64,000 nucleotides of DNA from Paraescarpia echinospica (lineage: Eukaryota > Annelida > Polychaeta > Sabellida > Siboglinidae): the NCBI GenBank assembly GCA_020002185.1, contig CM034534.1:67702452-67766451 (forward strand), given 5' to 3'. Position 1 is the stretch's first letter, and each line of letters begins with the position of its first letter. Positions 40,300 through 51,895 of the stretch are shown in pieces. Made by a program: the position numbers and the translations under genes. Below the pieces are notes generated by a model. The model was not told where the DNA came from. It did no database searches and was given only the letters and a program-made list of their open reading frames with translations.

Positions 40300-41450
40300 C
40301 ATTTGAGTAGTCAGATTTCTAGATGTGTTTGTAGACGCTGTTGGCAGTAAATTGGTGTCTTTTTAGCTGATTTTACTAAGCGGAAGGGTATTTGGCAGCA
40401 ATTTGGCTAGTTGACACTTTAGCCGGATTACTGCCTGCATCCATTTGTAAATATTGACGGGTGTCATACATAAGTAAGTCATACATACAGGCATTTTGTA
40501 AGAGCTAGAAATATTAGATTTTGACTAAACTCGACTAGCATGTCAATGAGATGATGACAACGGCAGGTGAGAAGTTTAATACAGTTTCTAGGTCACGTTT
40601 TCTTACAATCAGACAAAACGTTAACATGGTCGCTAATGGGAAAACTATCAGTGTGCTGACCCCTTAACAATACAGCATTGTGTATTATAAATTTATTTTA
40701 ATATATACTCTTGAACAGACATTTCAAGGTTTAATTAAATACTACAGCTAATAGGATTGTTTTCAAATCTCTCAAACATGTTTATTTGTGTTACTGTACA
40801 TGAAGAACATAAGTTGGGAAGTAGTACCTTCGTTGTCATGGCAACAATGAAAGATGGCCGCCATATATAGCAAATATAGCCTATTTTGGAAACACTAACT
40901 CCACAAATAATTCAGGTATCTATGTAATTATTTTATTGCATACTTACAACACATCATCTTATGCAATTTTAATTATTTAATATTTAAAAAATATTTAAAC
41001 GTTTTTGAAAAAATCCTAAATTTTCAGTACTTTTCTTAAGTTGACATCAAAACTATACAATAACAAAAAAGTCTCTTCGACATTGCATAGAAAAGATAAC
41101 ACGGAACACACCAATCAAAACTTCACTGATCTAGCATCATTATTACCAGAGATATGATGTTTCCAAATTGGAAAATTAATACACATCATGTATATATTGT
41201 AGTATTTGAATTTGATTGTTATCTTCATACTAGCTCTGACACAAACTTACATCTGCCAAGCTGTTATTTACAGCAAACTAACTAAGTTATTAGCGTTCTC
41301 ATTGGTTGCTAAGTTAGGGCGTTAACTGCCTGCAGGGCTAGATGGAAAGAAAAGAGAACGTGAACAAACACAAAATAAAAACATGTTGCATGAGGCATGA
41401 TTTCATTATTATTATTATCAGAATACAGTGACAGTGACACATATACTATC
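40300..41450. other. intergenic or intronic, no exon seen
   Basis: AT-rich, no clear frame. It may contain upstream introns of the HECT gene. Confidence 0.4.
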
Positions 41451-41454
41451 CATA

Positions 41455-41640
41455 GGCGGATCCAGGGGGTCTGGGGGCACGTGCCCTCCTAGACCTTAGG
41501 AATTTAGTGTGCAGACGCGACCGTGCCCCCCCCCAGACCCTTTGAAATGTGTTCCCGTTCAGGTTATAATAAACTGAAGCTGAAGTTATGGCGGCGAGGC
41601 GGCGACAATTTTTCAACACCGCCCCCCCCCCCGCTATCTA
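41455..41640. repeat. GC-rich repeat fragment with C and G runs
   Basis: GGCGGATCCAGGGGGTCTGG, then GGCACGTGCCC, then two runs of nine or more C. It resembles a transposon end common in invertebrate genomes (GGATCCAGGGG...GCACGTGCCC), but no partner end was found. Confidence 0.35.
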
Positions 41641-41837
41641 CACGAAACCGCAACGTTTAATTGATTTCACATCCATGAAACTTACGCAACGGTAATTTAA
41701 GTTACATCACCATACTTGTTATTCATAGAGATCCTTGTTTAACAAAAAAACAAGAGAGATACGGGCACCATAGCCACCACCACATGGCAGCATCCAGGAT
41801 AACTTAATGTGTTTTTGAGAAAGTTTATATATAATGT

Positions 41838-41965
41838 AATAAGTGCCCGATACTGTAATAAAATCAACCGATAATGTAATAAACCCCCTGCCCGATACTG
41901 TAATACATTTTGGCTGATAATGTAATAACGTGCTCCTGTCCGATATGTAACAATTGTTGACCGAT
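41838..41965 (+). repeat. CCGATACTGTAATAA repeat cluster (left)
   Basis: Four to six alternating units of GTGCCCGATACTGTAATAA and CAACCGATAATGTAATAA. The reverse-complement cluster stands at 44135-44245, so the pair brackets 2.2 kb of nested elements and may be subterminal sequence of one large insertion. Confidence 0.75.
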
Positions 41966-42089
41966 AAAGTAATAACATAGAAATGAGTAGTCTCGTCACT
42001 TTATTTTCAGACATGAATATACCAATAATAACAGCATCATTATGATCTTTATTTAGTTTTTATACTTAATTTTGTGATGCACGTATCGT

Positions 42090-42245
42090 TAATTTATCTG
42101 CGAATAACGACAATATTATGATTATAATTTAAGTCGTTTGTGAAATTATGTGATCTCCATATAGGCCATATGTTATCTTTATTTTATCTGCGAATAAGAT
42201 GGCAATGCCAGTTTAGTCTCTTGACGCAATTATGTGATCTGCTTT
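42090..42245 (+). repeat. two diverged copies of a ~85-bp unit
   Basis: Both copies start ATTTATCTGCGAATAA (or ATTTTATCTGCG) and end AATTATGTGATCT. Confidence 0.65.
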
Positions 42246-42374
42246 TGTAATGTCCGTAATTCTAGCAATTAGGCGTACAATTGGGTGATGTCAGATCATA
42301 CATCAGGATATTATCGTTATCAACGTTGAAGGAATACTACCATCCTCGCGCGCCAGGGGTCGCTGCTGCTGATT

Positions 42375-42861
42375 ACGGTGTCGCGCTTACATTTATTCGG
42401 GCGTTAAATAATATCCGGGTGACGTTTCTGCGCGTGCGCGTATCTAGGGGAATGCATTTAGCACCAGCTACGACTGTCGCGTTTTCATTTATCCGGGCTT
42501 TATGTATGTTTATATGTATATATACATGCATATTTACATATAATTGTCTATATACATATGCATAAATTATAAAATGTTTGCTTCTCACAGACATAAACAA
42601 TTTCTGTCATAAAACAGTTTCCTCTCCACGCACACATCACGTGACTTACTCGTATAACTGGTCACAAATCTGAAACAGCAAATTATAATTATGTACCCTA
42701 ACTATAACACTCGTATTACGACAACAAACGAAACATATTTAACCACTGGATATCATTTATCACTACGTGATCTACTGGTGACAAATATTATGCCTTACAT
42801 ACGCACATAAACATCACCCGGATAAAATTTAACGCCCGAATAAATTTAAGCGCGACAACGG
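42375..42861. mobile_element. 479-bp MITE with ~45-bp inverted ends and ACGG duplication
   Basis: The left end TGTCGCGCTTACATTTATTC, GGGCGTTAAATAATATCCGG is mirrored by the right end (CCGGATAAAATTTAACGCCC, GAATAAATTTAAGCGCGACA). ACGG stands directly before (42375-42378) and after (42858-42861). The host sequence GCTGATTACG|GCAGTGCCAGCC exists without insertion, in reverse orientation, at about 44005-44045 (GCTGGCACTGACGTAATCATC), which confirms the junctions. An internal third copy of the end (GTCGCGTTTTCATTTATCCG) lies at 42476. No transposase. Confidence 0.85.
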
Positions 42862-42907
42862 CAGTGCCAGCCACTGATCAGTGGTTGTCGGCAGGTCAGG
42901 TGGTCAT

Positions 42908-43495
42908 AATAAAACTAATTTCAAGCAACCGCGCGTGGCTCGTGTTACATGCAATGTTTTGTAATTAGAAGCAATTATTCGAATACACAATATTGCTCGG
43001 TTGCTCGTGCTAATGGGCGAACGGCCGCGCGGATCATTATATATTGGGATTCACAGAAGTCGTTTATCCGTCTTCAAATTGGGGCGAGTATTTGCGCTGT
43101 TCTCACGGGTGATGCAGTCTCGACTGGCGAAGTCAATTACTAGTTTGACTCGGCAAACTTCCGCACTTCGCATAGGCGATCCATCATCGCAAGCCAGGGC
43201 TGTTTGCCATGCAAAACTAGCCCTGGCAGATCTCCTACGCGAAGTACGGGAGTTAGCTGAGTCAAACTAGTAATTGACTTCGCCAGTCGCGACTGCGTCA
43301 CCCGTGAGAACAGCGGAAATGTCCGCCCCAATTTGAAGACGAATAAATTAAATGACTTCTGGGAATCCCAACATATAATGACCTGTTCGCCCATTAGCAC
43401 GAGCAGCTGAGCGGTATTGTGTATTCGAATAATTGCTTCTACTTCATAAACATTGCATGTAACACGAGCCACGGTTGATTGAAATTAGTTTTATT
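42908..43495. mobile_element. 588-bp foldback element
   Basis: Both halves are reverse complements: AATAAAACTAATTTCAA, then GTGGCTCGTGTTACATGCAA, GAAGCAATTATTCGAATACA and TGGGCGAAC on the left, and the same in reverse on the right. The apex stem is GCCAGGGCT/AGCCCTGGC around a 17-nt loop. Pieces of the inner part recur at 43990-44110 and 62405-62690. No coding capacity is credible; frames over it are shadowed on both strands. Confidence 0.8.
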
Positions 43496-43499
43496 ATTA

Positions 43500-43960
43500 G
43501 TCTCGCTTAACCGACTCTCGCCTGGCTGCGTGACTTCGCCAGAACGATAGTCTGGCTCTGAATGGCTTTTTTGAGTGTTATGCCATGAGAGCTGCCACCT
43601 AGTGAATGTGCATGTGATTAAAAGGCATTAACTACGAAAAAAAAAGTTTAATGTCGGTTTATTTTGTGTGTGACATGTTTCAGTATAAATTTAATATTGA
43701 ATAGTTGTTATAGTATAGTATTATCGTATAAAAGTGTATCCTTATTGAATTTGTTATTTCATAGTTGGCCTGAGAGCCAATCATCGTCTCTACCCAAATC
43801 TGGGGTAAAGCCCCCTACCGGTAACAATGGCTGGAGCTTAATAATCCAGGCCGTTGTGACGGGCCAATGCTGCCACCTTGCGGCTGTTGAATAATCGAGG
43901 CTATTTTATTATGACCTGCGCCATCCACTGATCTAGTGAGCGATTTCATAGGCTGAGCTT
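43500..43960. other. repeat-derived spacer
   Basis: Contains CTGGCTGCGTGACTTCGCC and TTGTGACGGGCCAATGCTG, fragments like those of the neighbouring elements, and no exon. Confidence 0.4.
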
Positions 43961-43984
43961 AAATTAAGAGTTTCGCAAAGCGAT

Positions 43985-44135
43985 CAGCCAGCGTGTACTG
44001 CTGGCTGGCACTGACGTAATCATCAGCAGCGATCCCTGGCGCGCGAGGATGAGGAGGTCTGCCAGGGCTAGTTTTATATGGCAAACAGCCCTGGCTTGCG
44101 TAGACTCGATTATCCAGCCGCCGTGTGGTGGCGGC
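43985..44135 (-). mobile_element. partial copy of the nested element family
   Basis: GTGCCAGC/GCTGGC, GCAGCGATCCCTGGCGCGCGAGG and GTCTGCCAGGGCTAG, with CAGCCCTGGCTTGCG, match the sequence around 42340-42380 and the apex of the foldback, in reverse order. It serves as the related empty site for the MITE at 42379. Confidence 0.7.
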
Positions 44136-44245
44136 ATTGGTTTTATTACAGTATCGGGCACTTATTATATTATCGGTTGATTTTATTACAGTATCGGGTA
44201 CTTATTACATTGTCAGTCGATTAGTACAGTATCGGTTGTAATGCA
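44135..44245 (-). repeat. CCGATACTGTAATAA repeat cluster (right)
   Basis: Reverse complement of the units at 41838-41965: TTTTATTACAGTATCGGGCA, TTATTATATTATCGGTTG and variants. Confidence 0.75.
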
Positions 44246-44749
44246 CTTTCCCGCGTTCAACACAGCAGACTCCCAGTCACAAATTACTACTCCCACTAAT
44301 ATTCAGATAGACGAACATACTTTTGGTCGTATTTGACTGAGGGACGGTTTTGAATTATTTTAGTATTTTACAAACTTGCTTTACAGTGGTCTGTTCTTTA
44401 TTTGGGTTTTTAAAGCTTACCACCTGCAGTTTACAATTATTATGCACAATAAATAAACAAAATAATGATTTTGAAATCAACAAACTGTCTGTCTCGATGC
44501 GCTTTTAGTCGACTCTGTTACGCATCACATTTGACGGATTATTGGCACGAAATAGTCATCGATGAATAATATATAAATGACTTGTCAATAGTTCGACTAG
44601 CATATCAGTAAGGCGAGCATACAAATCCCACCATGTTACCAGTTATGTGCCTTTTTCCTGTCCGTACCCCCGTATGTCATTAATCTAGAAATGTGCAGAT
44701 AGCATTTCCTCATTGGGTCAAGATTTATAAAGAACAGCAGCCTAAAGCT

Positions 44750-45545
44750 TAGAATGCCAACCTTGGGCCAATGCTGGCTGTGTGTCGGCAACCATAGTTT
44801 GTTAGTAGCTTGGAATGCCAACCTTGGGCCAATGTTGGCTGTATGTCGGTAAACATAGCTTGCACGTAGTTTGAAATGCCAACCGTGGGCCAATATTGGC
44901 TGTATGTCGGCAAACATAAGTTGGGCCAATGATGATATGCCAACATTGAGCCAACAACGGCATGTCAATATTGGGCCAACGATGGTAAGCCAACATTGGG
45001 CCAATACAATAACATGTGAATGTTGATCCAATGTCAGTTCGATACTGGGCCAAGCAGCAGGTTGCCAATGTTGGACCAACATTAGCCTGCGGGACATCCC
45101 AATATTGGACCAATGATGACATGCGAACATTGGGTCAATACAGTAGCATGTCAATTTTGACCCAATGTCAGTTCGGTGCTGGGCCAAGCAGCAGGTTGCC
45201 AATATTGGACCAACATTGGCCTGGAGGACACCCCAAAATTGGGCCAATGTTGGCATGCCAACATTGGTCCATCATAGTAGCACGCAATGTATGCCGATGT
45301 TGGCTCAATTTCAGTTCGGTGCTGGGCCAAGCTGTTGGTTGCCAATGTTCTACCATTGTTGGGTCAATATTGGCATGCCAACACTGGGCCGTTATAGTAG
45401 CACCTATGGCTTGCCTATGTTGTCTCAACATTGGACTAATATTGGCATGTCAATGTTGGTCCAATGTCAGTTCGGTGTTGGGCCAGTGTTGGTATGCCAA
45501 CATTGGACCAATATAACAACACAGGTTGGGCCAATATTGGCCAAG
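44750..45545. repeat. array of TTGGGCCAA palindromes
   Basis: More than twenty occurrences of TTGGGCCAA, TTGGACCAA or close variants, linked as GCCAACATTGGGCCAATGTT with spacers of 20-40 bp. Larger sub-blocks repeat too: a ~125-bp unit holding TCAGTTCGGTGCTGGGCCAAGC and AGCAGGTTGCCAATGTTGG is present three times (about 45027, 45167, 45311). Both strands are open for over 100 codons because of the repeat, so frames such as LAQHRTDIGS are artefacts. Confidence 0.85.
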
Positions 45546-45599
45546 TTCGAAATGTTATCTGAGGTCGGTTCAGTCATGCATTATCAACGGTTTGTAAGA

Positions 45600-46045
45600 T
45601 ACGCATGGTAAAACGAAACAGTGTACTTAAATTATAAATCACCCGTATGCGTAATGCGTATTAATTACCAATTAAATGTGAATCGTAAAGTGGAAATGTC
45701 GAATCCGTTATGTCGGTTCCGTTACGATTTGAGACGCCGGCGCGGCTAAGCAAGGCAACGCTATGATTATACACTGTATATTGATTTAATGCCGCACTCG
45801 ATCGTTGTAACGGAGTTGACACACGTTAAACGGCCATCCATCCTTTCTTCGAATTTCTCAGATAATACGCATCTTTAAGCGCAGCCAGTCATATGTATAA
45901 TATATATATATATATATACTCGAAAAGTTATAAACTATAAATAATAAAAATATCAAAACAAGATGGAGAAAATAAAAATTATTTTGAGTTTTGTTCTCCG
46001 AAAAGTCACATTTACTGAAGAACCACCCATATAAAAAAGTAAAGT
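45600..46045. other. spacer, no gene
   Basis: No exon. An (AT)n tract occupies 45900-45919. Confidence 0.5.
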
Positions 46046-46049
46046 AAAG

Positions 46050-46365
46050 AAAATTTATTATGTATAGCGCAGTATCTAGTCCTCAGGACTGCTCAAAAAC
46101 GCTTTACGGCACTTTATTTACAGACCGCTCGACTTCTCCGGGAAGCATCCAGCCACGCCAGCTAATTAATGCGCGAAGACTATTTGTATACAAATATCCA
46201 CCACTGTATATAGCCAGGTACGCAATCATACAGCTACATGAACCGGAGCAACGTAAAGTGAACGAACTTGCCCCAGGTTCGACACCGCATCACAAGATTC
46301 GAACCATATGATTCTCTCGTCGAGAGTCAGAAGCTCTAGTCACTGCATCATTGCGCTCCGTGTAC
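46050..46365 (-). mobile_element. tRNA-derived SINE, full-length reverse copy
   Basis: On the minus strand the head has GATGCAGTGACTAGAGCTTC and GGTTCGAATCTTGTG, and the body has GTGGATATTTGTATACAAA, GTCTTCGCGCATTAATTAGC and GTGGCTGGATGCTTCCCG, matching 15445-15720. The 3' tail, AGTCCTGAGGACTAGATACTG and GCGCTATACATAATAAA, is shared with 11055-11215. Confidence 0.8.
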
Positions 46366-46768
46366 ATAAATTATCATTATAATTATTTCGGGTATATATA
46401 TAAAGCATGCTAAATAAAATAGGGGGTCAGATATATGTATATCAATATATATGTACCCATAGAATTGTGAGCCAGGAGGGGCCCCCAGCCGGAGGAGGTA
46501 TAGGTAATATTGTTTAAATAACAAGCAACATTTTAGTGTAGTGTTCCAACGTGTTAATACAATGTGGGCTAATGAAATCTCCGGACAGATATCCCGACGG
46601 CTGACGTCTTATTCACGGCGCCGAGGTGTGACCAATAAGCGAGCAGCATTTTGACCGCGAAGGGGCCGTTGCGTCATCGGTTCCTACAAAGACACGTAAG
46701 TCATAGCATATACCGTTCGGCGAATTTTAGCAGCTCGGTCTGTTTGCAATAAAATTTGAATTTACAAT

Positions 46769-47189
46769 ATGCCGCACTGTTCAGCGCTCGGTTGTAGCAA
46801 CAAGGGTTCAGTTAAGAGTACAAAGCTGTCTTTCTTCCGTTTCCCCTTAAGTAGACCAGAGGGGAAGCAATGGATCCGGAACTGTGGACGGACTGACTGG
46901 CAACCCTCGCGATACAATCGAATTTGTTCGGCTCATTTCGAAGAAGCATGCTTTGAAGAAGATATGTTTTATGAGATAATGGGACAAGATCCGGCGAAAC
47001 GTCGGCGACGGAGAACTTTGAAACCTGGATCGGTGCCGACAATATTTCATCACGAACATCAGCCGTCGAAGGGTCGGAAGGCGAAGCCGATCGAAACGAA
47101 ACCGAACTCATCGAAGCCGAAGGCGAAGCGACGTCGACGCAGACCTTGGACCACCAAACGCGCTGCGAAGTCAAATCGCGAGAAGGTAT
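46769..47189 (+). CDS. THAP-domain protein, first exon
   Basis: The ATG at 46769 opens MPHCSALGCSNKGSVKSTKL, SFFRFPLSRPEGKQWIRNCG, and continues with NRICSAHFEE and SVPTIF. Zinc ligands are C4, C9, C53 and H56 (C-x4-C-x43-C-x2-H), with W35, F57 and the SVPTIF box at 88-93, so all THAP hallmarks are in place. THAP is a sequence-specific DNA-binding fold shared by P-element-type transposases and host transcription regulators. After it comes a very basic tract (KAKRRRRRPWTTKRA), a likely nuclear signal. The exon runs into a donor-like AGAAG|GTATAG near 47187, so more exons probably follow. The upstream 150 bp is GC-richer, with GACCAATAAGCG (inverted CCAAT context) at about 46630. Confidence 0.85.
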
Positions 47190-47191
47190 AG

Positions 47192-48740
47192 TATGCAATG
47201 CCTAGACGTTAATCTGTACCATTTGAAATATCGCTGGAAGAAAACTTAATTGCAAATATGACAAGCATACAACTGCAATGTTACAAATAGGTTTATATCT
47301 CGTGGGCGATAATACCACGATGTGTAGGTGACGACCGACGTTGGCTGTTCTGTAACTATTGAGCTCTTCGGCAATTCATTTTTTATAAGAACATTCCGAG
47401 ACTGGATATAGTTCATGTTAAATTATTAAACAGTTGTCGTTTTTTGTTTTAATGTTTTGAGTTAAAATTATCACAGAATAATCGGTTTGCCAACAACAAC
47501 AAGTTACGTAACAACGCCAGCGGCAACGGGGTCAATGAATCTGTGAAATTGGCCTGGTAAAAATGACTCATTTTAATCATGTTTATACTTTCACAGATAC
47601 TTTTTAATCTGATAATGTACTTTCAGATATGTATGATGTCATAAACAGAAGTTCTTATGGCAATTTTTATTCATTCTAAATTTCAAGTCACTACTTTGGA
47701 CATTAATTGTCATTAAAAACATTATTGGAAAATTAGAGTGTAAAATTGTCAGGAGTATAAAACTTTTAGCGTGACATTAAACAAAATACACTATTTTGAA
47801 ATTACAGTAAACTAAAATACCAACAGCAATTAAACTACACAAATATATAATTTTATTAATGTAAGATTATTACTATTAGAGTGCTAAACATTTGCTAGCT
47901 TTTGCAGTTTTGGATAATGTGGCATCACTTGTGGTCAATATATGTGACTCTACACATGTATATGTATATGCACATGGTTTACAAGCAAAGAAGATTCAGC
48001 TCTTGTTGGACTCAAGGTCCAATAAAACATAACTTAAAAAGTATTTGTTTTCACCTGGTGTTATTGATGTTTGCTAATTTTGTACTGATTTTTTTAATTA
48101 ATTAATTATTCCTCATATACTTATATTTGAAACTACCAGACTGTATTCCCATTACCCCCCACATTTGCCAAGAGTGTAACATTGTTGAAAGCTAAGACTG
48201 CCAGATTTAGACACATTGCTTTAGAATTACTTGTTGATCTGTTCAGTCATTGTAGCTCTTGTGTCTTACTTGAATGGGATAAAACATGATAATATATACT
48301 CATTAAGGTGGTAGCTGACATAGTGTTGTCAGGAGTGTACCATTTTTGGCGGAATTCTACATCTTTGTATTAACTAGATAGCAACATTGCCATTGGTGTA
48401 TTTTGGCATTAATTGTTACTTTGCTATAATAAAACAATGAAAAATTAATAGTTTCGCTGCAATATTCAGTGATATTTATTTGATACACTAATTTAGATGT
48501 TAAAAATTGACTCAGTATATGGGCATTTTCACAGTAATGAGGGGAGCAGTGTCTCGTGAGGGCCAAATATTGATGACTAAGTTATTTTTATATCCTATTC
48601 TAATGTGTAGTACTATATCTAAGGTTACAAAATCCATTAACATTATGGTAGAATGACAAGTTTAATATTTTTACATGACATGTTAATGCTGAGAACGTGT
48701 GCAAAAGCTGCAGTTTGGGAAAAAAACAATTAACTGAACA
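47192..48740. other. probable intron or intergenic after the THAP exon
   Basis: AT-rich, stops in all frames; no second THAP exon or transposase motif recognised. Confidence 0.45.
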
Positions 48741-48744
48741 CTAC

Positions 48745-49460
48745 TAGACATGTGTTACTCATATGGATGTGAGCACGATGTGCAATACAATGCGAGTAAA
48801 TCCCTGGTCATGTACTTTGAATCTAGAAAGTCAAATCTGTCTAAAGAAATGACATTAGGAGGAAAGAAGTTAAACTTTGCCACCTCTTGTAAATATCTTG
48901 GACATGTAATTTCTAAAAACTTGTCTGATGAGTCTGACATGCAAGTCAAAGTGAGACTTTTGTATGCCAAGAGTAACATGTTACGTCAAAAGTTTCACTT
49001 TTGTTCAACTGCTGTAAAAAATAAGCTATTTACAGCGTATTTTGGTAATATCTATATGTGTGCGTTATGGGTGAACTTTAGAAAAGTTAATTTTCATCAA
49101 TTCGTTGTTGCATATAACAACTCTTTCAGGATATTGAACAATTTGCCCATGAGATGTAGCGCTAGTCACATGTTTGCTACAGCTAATGTCAGCTCGGGTA
49201 AATGTGTAATCAGAAAGGCTATTTTTAGCTTAATGAATAGGATTGACATGTCTTTGAATCCCATTATTTATAGCATTAAAACTAGCGACGTGTATTGTAC
49301 TTCGAAACTGCGGCACCAGTGGGTCCGGGATTTATATAATTTTTAAACATATTGTTCTTATCTATGTATTTTTTTATTATTTACATACTTTTATTGATGT
49401 ATTTGTATATATGGACATCATGATTGTCTGAAATAAATACATTATTATTATTATTATTAA
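48745..49460 (+). pseudogene. LINE 3' end: RT C-terminal region and ATT tail
   Basis: The frame runs 198 codons: NASKSLVMYFESRKS, LGGKKLNFATSCKYLGHVIS, SDMQVKVRLLYAKSNMLRQK and FHFCSTAVKNKLFTAY. The motif 'KSxxMxF...G..L....YLGHxIS...D' is the region just after the polymerase domain in many LINEs. After the stop at 49346 a short untranslated part ends with (ATT)7 at 49441-49459 rather than poly-A. The copy is 5'-truncated but its C-terminal frame is intact, so it is fairly recent. Confidence 0.8.
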
Positions 49461-50342
49461 ATATCATCAAAATATATTTCAAATGCACAGAGCATAATAA
49501 ACAACCATTTCCTAATATTAATTGTAGTCATCGATGCAAAGAAAAAATAATCCCACTTTCTTCCCATTTTCGGCCAGAAGTAATCAAGAGTAATATTTCC
49601 ACAACACTTCTTTAATTAAATAGCAACAAATAAACAACAATACTCCGTAAATATGTGATCAGTGTCATCATATCTGTCAACAACAATCTTAAAATTGGTC
49701 CTTGTTCTTGTTTTTGAATGTGGGTTCAAAGAAGAATGATAAAGTTTTATTTCAGAGTGGACATTTTTGGACAGTTAGAAATCTGGTCTTTCCCAGTACT
49801 AAACGTTCTCTAAACATGAAATATATGTGTGGTATGTCAATGCAGAAAGTGTTTGTAAACAACAAGTTGAGTGTGCACTGAAAATAAAAATATGAATAGG
49901 TGATTTGGTGGCAACACATTATTAAGTGACTATTAACCATGTCATACATCGACAATGTGATTAAATTTACAAAAAAGTTGTATGTACATATATATATATA
50001 TATACATATATGTACATATATATATATGTATATATACCTAAAACAAAATGCACCCATAATATACAGGTGCTAATATTTAAATTTAGTAGTTTGATTACCA
50101 TATAATATATACATGGTTATAAATATGTTCATAATTTAATTTAGCTGTATGACTTATTGCATGATATTCAGATTGGACACTATTTTGGAGAGTGCATTTT
50201 ATTTTTTACATGTCTTCAGATTTAAACACGTCTTTTTTTGTAAATTCAGTGAGTCAGTGTATTTTAAAGTATGATGGCTAAAACTGTATATTTTGTTAAA
50301 TGTTGACATGAATATTATAATTGATTTTTAATTACACAGAAT
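49461..50342. other. intergenic, TA-rich microsatellite
   Basis: No gene. An imperfect (TA)n/TACATATA tract lies at 49980-50036. Confidence 0.5.
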
Positions 50343-50800
50343 AAATCAGTTACAATTACAGCATCATTTCAAACCTGCATCAACTACATGTTGTAGTTAC
50401 ATGAAATAAATCAATTATGACATTGTCCCAGAACCTGAATCAACTACACACCACATTGTAGTTACATGATAGAAAGTAATTACAACTATGGTATTATTTC
50501 AGAACCTGAATCAACTGCATAAAATATTGTAGTTACATGACAGAAAATAATAAAAATCATGACATTATTTCTGAACTAGAATCAACTACATCTTGTAGTT
50601 ATATGAAAGAAATTGATTACAATCACAGCATTATTTCTGAATCTGAATCAACTATGTACATGTTGTAGTTACTTGAAAGAAATCAATCACAATTGCAGCA
50701 TTATTTCAGGACCTGAATCAACTACATGTTGTTGTTATGTGAAAGAAATCTGTTACAGTTTTGATATTATTTCGGAACCCAAATCGACTGTAGTTGCATC
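50343..50800 (+). repeat. ~66-bp tandem repeat, about seven units
   Basis: Units carry TCAACTACATGTTGTAGTTA, CATGAAAGAAATCAATTACA and GCATTATTTCAGAACCTGAA with 15-25% divergence. The string ACTACATGTTGTAGT within each unit is itself a palindrome, so the array can form a series of small hairpins. Confidence 0.85.
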
Positions 50801-50849
50801 AATAAAGATGCACTTTATCCGCAAATTAGAAGGTCAGTTATATAGCTAA

Positions 50850-51890
50850 TTAATTCCTATTGCACTATTAGTATATATATATATGGAACATGTACCATTT
50901 GAGATGGTATAACTTATAGTTACAGTCTACAACTTCAAAGTTTCAATAAATATTATTAAAAATAAAGAATTTTTACATTTACAAGGGCAGGTATAAGAAT
51001 TTGTTTTAAAGTATGTTTCACATATATTAGTGTTTGTAACTAACACCGAACATGTTGTGAGGTAGTCATGGTTGGATAAAACTTTGTTGACTTGTATCTT
51101 TAACAAAGAAGGATTTATGAAGATCAAACAACATACCAAGTTTCATCAAAATAGAATTTGGTTATGTCGTTTTCTTGTATTTTTCAGTGATTTCGAAAAC
51201 AATTTTGGAGTGGACAAAAAAAGAAAAACACACTTGATGTTGTTATGTTGTGTGTGCATGCTACGGTATCAGGGCATTTCTGCTGGCCAATATAATTCAC
51301 ATTCATACAATTATTTTGAGTACAATTAATGAAAGATGGTGATTTCATGTTTTCGACAGACATAACTTTGAAGTGTTGCTAGTCAGTAAGTAGCCATCCC
51401 ACAAGAATAAACTTCTGCATGCACATAGACAGTGTGGTCCTGTATCAAAATTCAAATAGATATCCTGCGATAATTTATAGGCTAAGCTTCACTATGTCGG
51501 AGTGGGCATTTTGGGGGGATAAAAATTCAGTGATTTGAATTGCCTGGTGAAAACAATTGGACACGGATACTTCTATAAGTTACATACTACCTTGAAGATA
51601 AACCCCTTTAGGTGTTCTCAAAGCAAAAATAACTGAGCACAGACAGGTGCTTGGTGAGTATTTTATAATGACAAAAACATGACTTTTCCTGTGCGACAGT
51701 CATTTTTTCAAAAATTATGCATGTTTTGAGTTCTACAAAAAACAAAATACACCATGCCGATGTTGTGTGTTTTCCAGGTACCCCACGTGGTTCCTAGTAA
51801 CTAGGTACAATAATTGTTATGATGTATATCATTTAGTGAACTGGTAATATGTTAAGAAAACCAGCTCCCCTCAATACCACGAAGATGCCC
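50850..51890. other. intergenic, no gene
   Basis: No motif recognised; short frames only. Confidence 0.5.
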
Positions 51891-51895
51891 ATCTA

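Noticed and set aside
42281..43472. Frames of 64-110 codons over the MITE and foldback element
   Set aside because: They lie in inverted-repeat elements, are mirrored on both strands and have no family resemblance.
44636..45611. Frames of 100-200 codons in the TTGGGCCAA array
   Set aside because: Both strands are open because of the palindromic repeat, with no family resemblance.
46812..47198. Minus-strand frame of 128 codons opposite the THAP exon
   Set aside because: Shadow of the THAP exon; Ser/Pro-rich composition is the complement of the basic tract.
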